Shown here one piece after another: positions 10,671-19,700 of a stretch of 35,795 nucleotides of DNA. The stretch lies in NCBI GenBank assembly GCA_018712835.1, contig DVGF01000004.1, forward strand, positions 1-35,795, read 5' to 3'. Under the pieces are notes generated by a model. The model did no database searches. It saw only the letters and a program-made list of their open reading frames with translations, and was not told where the DNA came from. Each line of letters starts with the position of its first letter. Positions within the stretch are counted from its first letter, which is position 1. The translations under genes were made by a program, and so were the position numbers. This DNA comes from Candidatus Ventrenecus stercoripullorum (lineage in GTDB: Bacteria > Bacillota_I > Bacilli_A > RF39 > UBA660).

Positions 10671-11144
10671 TTACAAAAATTTAATTATCTTTTTGTATTC
10701 CTCTACTAAATCTTCTAGTTTTTTCTTTGCATTGGCTGGTGAGGTACTAGACAAACAAATATCTTCTTTTTTATATACTGGATATAAATATTTCTGATAG
10801 ATTTCATGAGCTTTTTTACCCGTTGTAAATATTTGGACAATGTTTGCTTTTTTTAAAATGAGTGACAAATCATTGGGAACGATGTTTTTGATGGAGGAGT
10901 CACTGGATGAGGTAATTTCACAAGAAGCACAAGTATCCCACAAGGCAATGTGATGGGTTAAGCAAAATTCTTTTTTATCCTCTATTTTTTCTTTAAATAT
11001 TTCTTCTAGAACACGCCAGAAACGATTTTGAGGGTGCATGTAGTAAAATCCTACTTCTCTAGATTTTACACTGGGAAGTGAACCTAAAATTAAAACTTTT
11101 GAATTTTCATCAAACACAGGTGGTAATTCATGAAAAACTCGCAT
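10671..11144 (-). CDS. DNA-deoxyinosine (hypoxanthine) glycosylase, UDG family 6
   Basis: This 157-aa protein of the uracil-DNA-glycosylase superfamily excises damaged bases, in this family mainly hypoxanthine from deaminated adenine, as the first step of base excision repair. Motif 1 is GSLPS (residues 21-25), and the HPQNRFW block at 37-43 carries Asn40, matching the Asn important for catalysis in family-6 enzymes. STSPANA near the C-terminus is in the position of the DNA-intercalating motif (usually H-S-S-P). The family length is about 160 aa, so the gene is complete. The ribosome-binding site AGGAGG lies 5 bases before the ATG. It follows the transglutaminase-like gene by 9 bases, so the two are probably cotranscribed. 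Confidence 0.85.
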   Translation of the reverse strand: MRVFHELPPVFDENSKVLILGSLPSVKSREVGFYYMHPQNRFWRVLEEIFKEKIEDKKEFCLTHHIALWDTCASCEITSSSDSSIKNIVPNDLSLILKKANIVQIFTTGKKAHEIYQKYLYPVYKKEDICLSSTSPANAKKKLEDLVEEYKKIIKFL

Positions 11145-11153
11145 ACTTTCCTC

Positions 11154-11849
11154 CTATTCATAGACATATTTTATTTGTAAACTTTGATATGTTTCATATT
11201 TTTTGATAATCCTTGATATTGTTTCTAAATCAGTGGCAATGTTTTCATAAAACTTTGTTAATTCTTCTGTTTTTAATTTCAATTTTTGATAAACATTATT
11301 ATACATTTGTGTTATTTCTTTACACTTTATATTATGAACCATGTAATCTTTTTCTTGAAATCGATACCAGCAATCTTTTTTCCAACTTATTATTTGGTTT
11401 CCTTTTTTTATACCTATATTCCAGTTAATTAAATCGAAAAAAAACATAAAGTGGTTAGGATGACATTCTAAAACCACATGGTTACGTTGCAATGGACGAT
11501 TTATAGGAATTTCTGATAGTTCACAACAAGCATATTCAGCGGGATAACCTAACTTTTGAAATAGATATAACAATAGTTCACTTGTATGGCGACAACACCC
11601 TATTCCATTGAAAGGATATAAGGAAAAATTTAAATCTTGAAAGAAAACATAATCATAGTTTGCATCTTTTGTAAATGTATGAGTTGAGCTTAAAAAAACA
11701 TCAAACAATAAAAACACACAAGAGAAGAAATCTTCAAAGATATTTTGATTATCTAACGATTTTATAAAATTACTTGTTGTAGCAACTATCTTTTCATAAG
11801 CATCATTTATCTCATTTTGTTCTGTTTTTGAAACAGTGTAGCTGTACAT
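11154..11849 (-). CDS. Transglutaminase-like (Cys-His-Asp) protein of unknown role
   Basis: This 231-aa protein has no signal peptide. The middle has the order of a transglutaminase-like cysteine fold: a Cys at the start of a helix (GIGCCRHTSELLLYLF, Cys85/Cys86), followed by KLGYPAEY, then NHVVLE with His124 on a strand, then FFFDLINW with Asp139. Flanking regions are helical and charged. The substrate is unknown; it may be a cysteine peptidase or a transfer enzyme acting in the cytoplasm. No clear Shine-Dalgarno is seen before the ATG. The gene starts 21 bases after the SPFH gene, behind a short hairpin with a T-run, so expression may be reduced relative to nfeD-SPFH. Fold assignment comes from motif spacing only. 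Confidence 0.6.
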   Translation of the reverse strand: MYSYTVSKTEQNEINDAYEKIVATTSNFIKSLDNQNIFEDFFSCVFLLFDVFLSSTHTFTKDANYDYVFFQDLNFSLYPFNGIGCCRHTSELLLYLFQKLGYPAEYACCELSEIPINRPLQRNHVVLECHPNHFMFFFDLINWNIGIKKGNQIISWKKDCWYRFQEKDYMVHNIKCKEITQMYNNVYQKLKLKTEELTKFYENIATDLETISRIIKKYETYQSLQIKYVYE

Positions 11850-11858
11850 CTTATCTAG

Positions 11859-11880
11859 AAAAAAGAGAGATTACTCTCCC
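11859..11880 (-). terminator. Short terminator at the end of the SPFH gene
   Basis: GAGAG-TAAT-CTCTC (11865-11869 and 11874-11878), followed on the minus strand by six Ts. The TAA stop of the SPFH gene is the loop. The stem is only 5-6 bp, so read-through into the next gene is likely. Confidence 0.55.
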
Positions 11881-12797
11881 CTTCCTTTCGCTATTTTTGT
11901 TGAAACTTGTTTCGTGTCATGTTGTAAGCTTTCTTGAAGTACTGTTCCAAAGGTTGCAATGTTTGATAGTTCCGCTGGTAAAATAATTTTTGTGGCATTT
12001 CCATCAGCGACACGACCTAAAGTTTCATAAGACTTTAATTGAAGAACTGCTGCGTCTGCTTTAGCTTCTTTTAATAATTTAATACCATCTGCTTCTGCTG
12101 TTTTGATTTTGAGTAGGGCTTCTGCTTCTCCTTCGGCACGTTTAATTCTTGCTTCTTTGTCTGCTTCTGCTCTTAAAATTGCACTTTCTTTTTCTCCTTC
12201 TGCGATTAAAATAGAAGATTTCTTTTCGCCTTCTGCTTGAAGAATTTTTTCACGTCTTTCTCTTTCTGCACGCATTTGTTTTTCCATCGCATCTTGGATA
12301 TCTTTTGGCGGTAAAATGTTTTTTACTTCCACACGGTTTACTTTGATGCCCCAAGGATCCGTTGCTTCGTCTAAAATAGAACGCATCTTAGCATTGATGA
12401 TATCTCTTGAAGTAAGGGTTTGGTCTAATTCTAGTTCTCCGATGATATTTCTTAGAGTCGTTGCTGTTAATGATTCGATAGCACTGATAGGATATTCTAC
12501 TCCGTAAGTATATAATTTTGCATCCGTAATTTGAAAATATACGACTGTATCAATTTGCATCGTTACGTTGTCTTTGGTAATCACTGGTTGAGGCGCAAAA
12601 TCTCGAACCATTTCTTTTAATAAAACGACATTGGCAACACGGTCGATGAACGGAATTTTGAAATGCAATCCATTATGCCAAGTTGTATAGTAAGAACCAA
12701 TTCTTTCAATCACATAAACTTTTGATTGCGGAACAATCTTAATGCAAGGAACAACAATGATGATTACTAAAATTAATAAAATAATAAATATCGTCAC
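11871..12797 (-). CDS. SPFH-domain (stomatin/QmcA-like) membrane protein
   Basis: This 308-aa protein is a membrane scaffold of the stomatin/prohibitin/flotillin superfamily, thought to organise membrane microdomains and to partner with NfeD proteins. Residues 1-19 are one hydrophobic anchor (MTIFIILLILVIIIVVPCIK). The SPFH core follows (VYVIERIGSYYTTWHNGLHF, about 28-47, to about 185). Next is a long charged coiled coil with repeated 'AEGEK/AEADKEA' heptads (about 170-245). The start is GTG, 1 base after the nfeD stop, with no strong ribosome-binding site, so translation is probably coupled to nfeD. The QmcA-type subgroup is more likely than flotillin by length. Confidence 0.92.
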   Translation of the reverse strand: MTIFIILLILVIIIVVPCIKIVPQSKVYVIERIGSYYTTWHNGLHFKIPFIDRVANVVLLKEMVRDFAPQPVITKDNVTMQIDTVVYFQITDAKLYTYGVEYPISAIESLTATTLRNIIGELELDQTLTSRDIINAKMRSILDEATDPWGIKVNRVEVKNILPPKDIQDAMEKQMRAERERREKILQAEGEKKSSILIAEGEKESAILRAEADKEARIKRAEGEAEALLKIKTAEADGIKLLKEAKADAAVLQLKSYETLGRVADGNATKIILPAELSNIATFGTVLQESLQHDTKQVSTKIAKGRGE

Positions 12798-12798
12798 T

Positions 12799-13293
12799 TT
12801 ACTTCACTTCTTTCTTTTTTTTCGGCAAGTCTTTTGTTTGAGGTTTTCTTTTTGTTTTAGGTTTGCTCTCTGGTTCGTCGTTTTTTACGACTAATTTTAC
12901 CCCATCAATTTTTTCTACTTTGACCATTGCGTCTACGGGGATTGTTTCATCGGCAACCGCACTCCAGCGTTTCCCATCTACTTTGACTTCGCCAACCATA
13001 TTCTTTTTAATTTCTTCTGTAACAATCCCGTCCATACCAATAATACGGTCTAAATTTATTTTGGCTGTTGGAAATTGTCGCATTTTTTTTAGAAGTGGCT
13101 TTGTAAGTAATAACAAGATGACCCCTCCTAGCACAAATATGCCAAATTGAATGATAAAGCTATCCGTAAATAAAGATACGATTAACGCGATAATACCACT
13201 TACTACAAACCATATCGAAACTAAGTTTACGGTGGCAAATTCAATAATGGTTAATAAAATTACTATCACTAACCACATTATCCAATATTCCAT
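12799..13293 (-). CDS. NfeD family membrane protein
   Basis: This 164-aa NfeD-like protein is the usual operon partner of SPFH proteins. It has about three to four membrane segments in residues 4-66 (MWLVIVILLTIIEF, VSIWFVVSGIIALIVSLF, FIIQFGIFVLGGVILLLL). A small OB-fold follows at about 85-137 (IGMDGIVTEEI...VDGKRWSAVAD...VKVEKIDGVKLVV), then a Lys-rich tail. It is the short form without the ClpP-like protease domain of long NfeD. AGAGGAG lies 5 bases before the ATG and a good promoter lies upstream. Confidence 0.92.
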   Translation of the reverse strand: MEYWIMWLVIVILLTIIEFATVNLVSIWFVVSGIIALIVSLFTDSFIIQFGIFVLGGVILLLLTKPLLKKMRQFPTAKINLDRIIGMDGIVTEEIKKNMVGEVKVDGKRWSAVADETIPVDAMVKVEKIDGVKLVVKNDEPESKPKTKRKPQTKDLPKKKKEVK

Positions 13294-13316
13294 ATTACTC
13301 CTCTTTTCTTACTATT

Positions 13317-13345
13317 ATTATATAAATAAAATAAGAAATTAGCAA
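13317..13345 (-). promoter_or_regulatory. Promoter of the nfeD-SPFH operon
   Basis: On the minus strand, TTGCTA (13340-13345), a 17-base spacer and a perfect TATAAT (13317-13322), placed 24 bases before the nfeD ATG. Confidence 0.75.
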
Positions 13346-13378
13346 CGGAAATTATTGCTGTTTTGTAAGTTGTTGTAT

Positions 13379-13408
13379 TTTAAAAGCAACAGGCTTATTG
13401 CTGTTGCT
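13379..13408 (-). terminator. Terminator of the assT/thioredoxin operon, containing the stop codon
   Basis: AGCAACAG/CTGTTGCT (13385-13392 and 13401-13408) with an 8-base loop. The upstream arm encodes the final Gln codons and the TAA stop (13395-13397) is in the loop. The T-run is short (TTTT then AAAA). Confidence 0.75.
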
Positions 13409-13868
13409 CACTTTGATATTCTCTTATTGCATCATAATCATTTTCTTTTTGTGACTCTAAAGCATTTTTATAGGTATCTTGCATGTTGTCTCCGTATCCA
13501 ACAAGAACTTCGTCACCAATGATTACAGTTGGTGTTCCTTCATTTTCTCGTCCTAAAAATTCCATCAAGTCATCCATTAAATTTTGGTTTTCTTCATCTT
13601 TCCATGTTTCAAATGAAAATATTTGATAATCACTTTCCCATAGCTCAGTATTGGCTTCTAGGAATGCTTTTAAATCTTCACAATGTGCACAGCCATTGCC
13701 CCAGAAAATATAGATGTTTTTTTTGTTCTCGTCAAATGTTACATCTGCTAAGTGTTCCTCTTCTAATACTTTTACTTTTGTTAGATTATCATAAATTGCA
13801 AGTCCGGATACTAAGAGAATAAATCCGGCAAGAAAAAGAAGAAAATACTTTAAAAATTTGTTATCCAT
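13395..13868 (-). CDS. Membrane-anchored thioredoxin-like protein (CAHC)
   Basis: This 157-aa protein has an N-terminal membrane anchor (about residues 5-26, FLKYFLLFLAGFILLVSGLA) and an extracytoplasmic thioredoxin fold. The redox motif is Cys60-Ala-His-Cys63 within FWGNGCAHCEDL, and the cis-proline loop is GTPTV. The His before the second Cys is as in oxidising DsbA-type motifs. The ATG is 2 bases after the assT stop and its GAGG site lies inside the end of assT, so the two are translated together. This recalls the assT-dsbL-dsbI cluster of uropathogenic E. coli. A disulfide role for AssT itself is doubtful here, because the extracellular part of AssT has one Cys only. Confidence 0.85.
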   Translation of the reverse strand: MDNKFLKYFLLFLAGFILLVSGLAIYDNLTKVKVLEEEHLADVTFDENKKNIYIFWGNGCAHCEDLKAFLEANTELWESDYQIFSFETWKDEENQNLMDDLMEFLGRENEGTPTVIIGDEVLVGYGDNMQDTYKNALESQKENDYDAIREYQSEQQQ

Positions 13869-13870
13869 AA

Positions 13871-15820
13871 TTAAAACCTCACATACTTTCCTGTGTTATA
13901 CAGTATACCATTAATTTTTAAATAAATCGAGTATTTTCCGCTTAATCCTTCTTGATTTATGTATTTTGTAACAACAATTCCATTTTCCGTCTCTTCTTCG
14001 GTAAAGATATCAACGCATAATGCCGTGTATGGTTTTTTGCTAATTGGTACTTCATAGGTATGCATAAGCCCGTTTTTATAAAGTAATACTTCGACATCTG
14101 TACCACGCAAGAACTGGCCTTTGAAGACTAATCTATCTCTTTCTTTTGTGATGCTTATGTTGTGACTTTCTTCAACTTCACTAAAATCATGAGAAGCAAT
14201 ATTAAAGCCTAATGTCGTCTTATCTTCGCTAGTTTCTCCTAGGCTACCAACACGCGTTTGACCGCCTAATGTGACTGTTTCATTTTCGTTATATAGAGAC
14301 ATTTTTTCAACACGGTAGTTATTGGTTGGTAATTTGATTTCAAAGATTACTTTATCGTTTAATAGTTCTACTGTGTCACTTGTTAGTTCAATTTTTCCTT
14401 CTGATAGGCCGGCTGGTTGGTTTGATGGCTCGCCATCGACAGATACAATTCCGCCAGAATGGACGATGTAATGGTCTTCTGCTATGTAGTCCACATCAGA
14501 AATATAAGGACTATAAAATTCGCTGCCACGGGATTTTCCATATTCCCAAATTTGTTCGATTGTCATATTTTCGGTATCAATTTTGTACATAACGCCTCTC
14601 GTATAACTATCGCTTGCACCGACATATTCGCTTTCGATTTTTGATTTGTTATTTCCATTATCTAAGATAAAGACATAGCCTTCTGGAGTAATCATTGCGG
14701 CATGTTGGCTCCATTGCCATTCAAAGTCATCTCCTACTGGGGTAAAGAAATATTTTTGATACTCTTCACTCCAATTCGTTGGATCGCCAATAATCCAATT
14801 GAGCTTGCCTGTTTCGTAATCTAAATTAATGACTGCATCTTGATGTCTTCCTGATAACGTAATCGAATTTGTTTTCTCGTCATACCATACAGAGTTGTTA
14901 TGGAACCAATCGTACTGGGTCCAGTTTTCGCTTTTACCATCTTCTTTGTTTAGGATTGTTGTTAAATCAAAGGTTTTTACTATCTCGCCAGTTTCTCTAT
15001 CCATTTCTACAATGTAGTCTTCTACAGTTCCTGATGAGAAGTTATCGCTGGCAATCAATAGATTTCCATTTGGTAGTTCATCATAGTCGTGATGATATCC
15101 TCCCGGCAAACTATATTCTTTTACTATTTTTCCTAGTAAATTCATTTCATATAATCCTGTCATATAGTATGGTGAATTGACAAGTCTTTCGGTACTTAAT
15201 AGGAGATTACCATTTTCTAAACGGTTCATTTCCCATATTGCATAGTTTGTTAAATACCATCTGACATCACCATTCACATCATAGGCAACTGTATATCCAG
15301 CACTGGATGGTGTAAAGAAATATAGTTCATTTCCAAGTTTTGATTTTTCCGCTTTAACGCTTTCTGGAAGGACCATATCTTCTGGTAATTCTTCGGTGGT
15401 AATTTCAATTGTTTTGGTCTTTCCTTCAGCACTCACAGTAATTTTATTTGTTTTTCCGGCATATAACCCATAGATTGGTAAATAGTGTTCTTTCGACTCT
15501 TCGAACGTATGCGTATATGTGCTGTTTTTGTCTTTGCCCGGAATTGTTACGCTTACTTCTGTTTCTTCTGATGTTTCAAAGATGACAAGTGCTGTTAAAG
15601 GTGAATTTCCGTATGGATTTACTATCACATTTGGATTATCTAATGTGTATCCTTCTATCGTAAACTCCTTTTCTTTTTCTATTTGACTATCCATCATACT
15701 GATAATCGATTCTACTTCTGAGTTATTTTGAGAAATTATATTTAACCCAATAAACACGATTAGTACAAGTAATAACACTCCTACTATACATCCCCCTATT
15801 ATTTTGTGCTTTTTTTTCAT
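13871..15820 (-). CDS. assT: Aryl-sulfate sulfotransferase (PAPS-independent), membrane-anchored
   Basis: This 649-aa enzyme of the arylsulfotransferase family transfers sulfate from one phenolic sulfate ester to another phenol without PAPS. Residues 7-30 form the membrane anchor, so it acts outside the cell. A beta-sandwich domain (about 40-150) precedes a propeller-like domain. The four E. coli AssT active-site residues (His252, His356, Arg374, His436) have matches: His243 or His244 in GYHHDYDEL, His307 in DWFHNNSV, Arg325 in SGRHQD and His373 in SQHAA. The His307-Arg325 spacing of 18 equals that in E. coli. The start at 15820 is chosen over an in-frame ATG at 15841 because GGAGGG lies 5 bases before it and the likely transcription start lies between the two. 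Confidence 0.92.
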   Translation of the reverse strand: MKKKHKIIGGCIVGVLLLVLIVFIGLNIISQNNSEVESIISMMDSQIEKEKEFTIEGYTLDNPNVIVNPYGNSPLTALVIFETSEETEVSVTIPGKDKNSTYTHTFEESKEHYLPIYGLYAGKTNKITVSAEGKTKTIEITTEELPEDMVLPESVKAEKSKLGNELYFFTPSSAGYTVAYDVNGDVRWYLTNYAIWEMNRLENGNLLLSTERLVNSPYYMTGLYEMNLLGKIVKEYSLPGGYHHDYDELPNGNLLIASDNFSSGTVEDYIVEMDRETGEIVKTFDLTTILNKEDGKSENWTQYDWFHNNSVWYDEKTNSITLSGRHQDAVINLDYETGKLNWIIGDPTNWSEEYQKYFFTPVGDDFEWQWSQHAAMITPEGYVFILDNGNNKSKIESEYVGASDSYTRGVMYKIDTENMTIEQIWEYGKSRGSEFYSPYISDVDYIAEDHYIVHSGGIVSVDGEPSNQPAGLSEGKIELTSDTVELLNDKVIFEIKLPTNNYRVEKMSLYNENETVTLGGQTRVGSLGETSEDKTTLGFNIASHDFSEVEESHNISITKERDRLVFKGQFLRGTDVEVLLYKNGLMHTYEVPISKKPYTALCVDIFTEEETENGIVVTKYINQEGLSGKYSIYLKINGILYNTGKYVRF

Positions 15821-15839
15821 ATCTTCCCTCCATGACTCC

Positions 15840-15868
15840 ATTGTAATTTATTTTTCTTAAAAAGAAAA
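15840..15868 (-). promoter_or_regulatory. Probable assT promoter
   Basis: On the minus strand, the -10 TACAAT (15840-15845) is preceded at 17 bases by a weak -35 (TTTTCT, 15863-15868). The weak -35 abuts the first AAACG-N3-CGTTT palindrome, an arrangement that fits regulated transcription. The leader to the ATG at 15820 would be about 12 bases. Confidence 0.5.
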
Positions 15869-15884
15869 GAAACGTACCGTTTCT
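15858..15884 (-). terminator. Hairpin with T-rich tail after the Xre regulator gene
   Basis: AGAAACG-GTA-CGTTTCT (15868-15874 and 15878-15884), followed on the minus strand by TTTCTTTTT. It can end the regulator transcript. The same palindrome may also be an operator, because a second copy of its core lies 21 bases away. Confidence 0.55.
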
Positions 15885-15904
15885 ATGGGTAAACGATGCG
15901 TTTA
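15868..15904. promoter_or_regulatory. Two tandem AAACG-N3-CGTTT palindromes, possible operator
   Basis: The palindromes are AGAAACG-N3-CGTTTCT at 15868-15884 and TAAACG-N3-CGTTTA at 15890-15904. They share the core AAACG-N3-CGTTT and their centres (15876 and 15897) are 21 bases apart, two helical turns. They fill the gap between the Xre regulator and the assT promoter, and the second overlaps the regulator's stop codon. Binding by the neighbouring regulator is inferred. Confidence 0.5.
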
Positions 15905-16603
15905 GTGGGTATTTTGGCAACTTGTTAGTTCTAATGGGACAATGTAAGTCTCTGTCTTTTCTTCTTTTGTTTTCGCATGAATTGCTAAATAGAGACTACT
16001 TTCGCTTAAATTTTTACAGCTGACTTCAAAAGCATCTAAATGAAATTCAATTTGTTTTAATAAATCATTTAATGTCTTTGGCTCTTCTGAATGATTGGCG
16101 GACTCACCAATTTTTCTTTCGACATTTCCATCTTCTTCATATAAGATACATTCTAAAGAAGTATAATTTTTTAATGTTTCGTTTCCTAAATACGTTATGT
16201 CAGAAATAAAAATAGAACTTTGTTCGTCGGAATAAGCTGCGACTCCTTTTACAGAAAAAGCTTCACTCGTACTTACTAAATCTGTGAATGAAAATCCGGT
16301 ATTTCTGTTCTTGTAAAAATAGAAGAAGATACCAAAAATGAGTAGAAAGAATAAAATGCAAATTATGATAAGTTTATGAGGAATTTTTTTCTTTTTTTCC
16401 TCGCCATTTAATAAAGTTTCTAAGTCTACTTGAAATAATTCACTCATTTGTTTTAATAATTCTATATCAGGAATACCGCGACCATTTTCCCATTTTGAAA
16501 CTGCTTGACTGGTTACGGAAAGTTTTTCGGCTAATTCGCTTTGGGTCATATTCTTCTTTTTTCTTAAAGAACAAATGAAAGCCCCAATCTTTTCTGGGTT
16601 CAT
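15902..16603 (-). CDS. Membrane-tethered Xre-family transcriptional regulator
   Basis: This 233-aa protein has an N-terminal Cro/C1-type helix-turn-helix at about residues 5-60, with the typical motif MTQSELAEKLSVTSQAVSKW. A basic stretch KKKK and one membrane segment follow (about 79-98, KLIIICILFFLLIFGIFFYF). The extracellular C-terminal domain of about 130 residues is not recognised. It reads as a one-component regulator that may sense outside signals. The start at 16603 is chosen because AAGGATG lies about 6 bases before this ATG; the longer frame from 16621 has no such site. It has its own strong promoter, stands directly upstream of assT, and is the obvious candidate regulator of that operon. 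Confidence 0.85.
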   Translation of the reverse strand: MNPEKIGAFICSLRKKKNMTQSELAEKLSVTSQAVSKWENGRGIPDIELLKQMSELFQVDLETLLNGEEKKKKIPHKLIIICILFFLLIFGIFFYFYKNRNTGFSFTDLVSTSEAFSVKGVAAYSDEQSSIFISDITYLGNETLKNYTSLECILYEEDGNVERKIGESANHSEEPKTLNDLLKQIEFHLDAFEVSCKNLSESSLYLAIHAKTKEEKTETYIVPLELTSCQNTH

Positions 16604-16663
16604 ATAACACATCCTTACCATAAACTACAAATTCTTTCATTCTTCATCTTTTTTGACTTTTTT

Positions 16664-16692
16664 ATTGTATCACTTCAACTCTTACTTTTCAA
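16664..16692 (-). promoter_or_regulatory. Promoter of the Xre regulator gene
   Basis: On the minus strand, TTGAAA (16687-16692), a 17-base spacer and TACAAT (16664-16669) with TGA before it, an extended -10. The leader is about 50 bases. Confidence 0.75.
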
Positions 16693-16732
16693 ATAAATTT
16701 CATATTATTGGTATATAGTATTTTTTTGCTAA

Positions 16733-16769
16733 TTGAAAAAAGCTTAATTCTTTTTTCATTAAGCTTTTT
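16733..16769 (-). terminator. ileS terminator, containing the stop codon
   Basis: A 12-bp stem AAAAAGCTTAAT/ATTAAGCTTTTT (16737-16748 and 16758-16769) with a 9-base loop. The TAA stop of ileS (16768-16770) begins the upstream arm on the minus strand. Confidence 0.85.
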
Positions 16770-19700
16770 ATTTTCCACATTTCTCTAAATCAATCTTGAC
16801 ACTTTCGCCGTTAATATCAAAAGTTTCTGTAATGTCTTCTTTCTTCACAATTTTTGTTGCTAATGTTTCTTCTTGGATATATTCTTTAAACATTTCTAAA
16901 GCATTTTCGAAAGCAGGTGTTCCTTGATAATACAAAGTAATACGGTCTGTAATTTCTAATCCTTTTGTTTTTCTTAAATTTTGTACTTTGCTTACAAATT
17001 CTCTTGCAAGACCTTCTAATACTAATTCTTCTGTTCTTTCTGTATTTAGGATAATAAAGTTTTTCCCTTCCATTGCTACATTAAAGCCGCTTTTTGCTTC
17101 TACTCGAATATCAACCATCGCCGCATTTACTTCTATCTCTTCGCCATCTAAAGTAATTGTGATTGGGTCGTCTTGTTCTAGGGCAATGATTTCTTTTTCG
17201 CTCAATTCTGTTAAGGCTGTTTGAAATGATTTCATTTTTGAACCAAAGACTTTTCCTACTTCTTTGAAGTTTGGTTTTACTGTAAAGTTCATGTATGTAG
17301 TTAAATCTTCAATAAACTCTACTGATTTGACATTTAATTCTTCTTGGATTAAATCCGTTAAATCTTTGATCGTTTCTTTTTTACGACCATCAAGATACAC
17401 GGTAGATAATGGTTCACGGACCTTTATTTTTGCTTCTTCTCTGGCATTTCTACCAAGACGGATTAAATCTCTTACTAAGTCCATTTTTTCTTCTAGGGCA
17501 AGGTCAATTAGAGTTTCATCTGCAACAGGATAGCTTGTTAAATGAACGCTTTCTTCCCCAGTTAACTTTTGGAAGAGTTCTTCAGAAATATATGGAGTAA
17601 TTGGAGCGATTAATTTAGATAAGCCTACTAAGACTTCATAGGTTGTAATGTAGACACTTTTTTTAGAAAGTGTCATTTCAGAGTCCCAAAATCTTTTTCT
17701 ATTTCGTCTAATGTACCAATTAGATAAGTCTTCAGATACAAAGGATGCAATGAAACGCGTTACTTTGTTTAAGTCGTATTCTTGGAAAACATCGTTTACA
17801 TTTTTTACAAGGCCATTGTATTTTGATAGTAACCAATGGTCAATTTCTTCCCGATCTTTATACGGAACTTCACACTCATCTGTGTCGATGTGATCGGCAT
17901 TCGCATACATTTCAAAGAAACTATAAGTATTTTTTAGAGGATTTAAGAACTTAGAATATACTTCTTTTAGTCCTTCTTCATTAAATTTTAATGGAGTCCA
18001 TACTGGTGAAACATATGGCAGGTAGAAACGTACTGTATCAGCTCCATAATGTTCAATTGTTGTAAATGGTTCGACAATATTACCACGACTCTTACTCATT
18101 TTTTTGCCTTCAGCGTCAAGAAGTAAGTCATTTACTAATACATTTTTGTATGGAGAGCACCCTTTTACGAATGTGGAAATAACAAGTAAAGTATAGAACC
18201 AGCCTCTTGTTTGGTCAATTCCTTCACAGATGAAATCAGCTGGAAATTGTGATTCGAATAATTCTTTGTTTTCGAATGGATAGTGGTACTGTGCAAATGG
18301 CATAGAACCTGAGTCAAACCAGCAATCTAGGACATCTGGAATACGAGTCATCGCTTTACCACATTTTGGACATTTGATATGAATATTATCAATATATGGG
18401 CGATGTAAATCAAGGTTGTTTTCGTCAATTTCTTCGATAGCTTTTTCTTTTAGTTCTTTCGTGGAACCAAGCATTTCTGTATGACCACATTCACAAGTAT
18501 AATATGGAATTGGACAGCCCCAATAACGGGTTCTAGAAACAGCCCAGTCTTTTAAGTTAAGGAGCCAATTACCAAATCTTTTTTCTCCAACATATGCTGG
18601 ATACCAGTTTACTTGTTGATTTGCTTTGATGATTTCATCTTTGTATTTTGATACAGCAATATAGTAGCTTGGTAATGTATAGTAAATTAATGGGCTATGA
18701 CATCTCCAACAATGTGGATAGTTATGAGTGATTTTTTGTTTTTTGAATAGTTTATTATTTTCTTTTAGGTATTTAATGACTTCTTTATCAGCATCGAAAA
18801 CAAGCATTCCTTGCCATGGTCCTTCCGTATAACAGCCATCACGACCAACTGGATTGACATAAGGAAGATTATAGTTTTTTCCGACACGGGCATCATCTTC
18901 ACCAAAGGCTGGAGCCATGTGAACAATACCAGTACCAGAGTCCGTTGTAACATATTCATCACAGCAAACAAAGAAACACTCACCAGATACTTCTAGTTCC
19001 GGAATTAATTGTTCGTATTTTTTGTGTTCTAAATCTTTTCCTTTATAGGTTTCTAGTACTTCATATTCATCACCTAAGACAGTGCTTGCTAAGGCTTCTG
19101 CTAAAATAAATTTTTCACCACGAGATTCACATAATACATAAGTAACATTTGGATTTACACATAACGCGACATTGGCAAGAAGCGTCCATGGAGTTGTCGT
19201 CCATGCTAGGAAATAAGCATCCATTTCTTGACACTTCATTGGAACGATTACGGTTTCGGTACTGATGTCTTCGTATCCTTGAGCCACTTCATGAGATGCA
19301 AGAGATGTGCCACATCTTGGACAATATGGAGTCACTCTGTTTCCTTCGTAGAATAGTCCTTTTTCAAAGTACTGTTTTAGTATCCACCACTCTGTTTCAA
19401 TGTATTCGTTTTTATATGTTAAATAAGGATGTTCGACATCAATAAATTGACCCATTTTGTTCGTTAAATTGGTAAAAGCTGCTTCGTTTTCACGTACACT
19501 GTCATGGCAAGCTTTATTAAATTTTTCGATACCAAGTGCTTCAATATCTTTCTTTGTTTTTAATCCTAATTTTTTCTCTACGTGATTTTCAATTGGTAGA
19601 CCGTGAGTATCCCATCCTACTTTTCTTAATACTTTGTAGCCATTCATCGCATGATATTTACACACAATGTCTTTTAAGTTTTTAGATATCATGTGATGGA

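Noticed and set aside
15821-15920. Upstream start of assT at 15841 and a small frame at 15723-15920
   Set aside because: No ribosome-binding site there, the likely assT transcription start is inside, and the small frame overlaps assT, its promoter and the palindromes.
18765-18983. 72-codon minus-strand frame inside ileS
   Set aside because: It is the wrong frame of ileS, whose protein is intact and full length.
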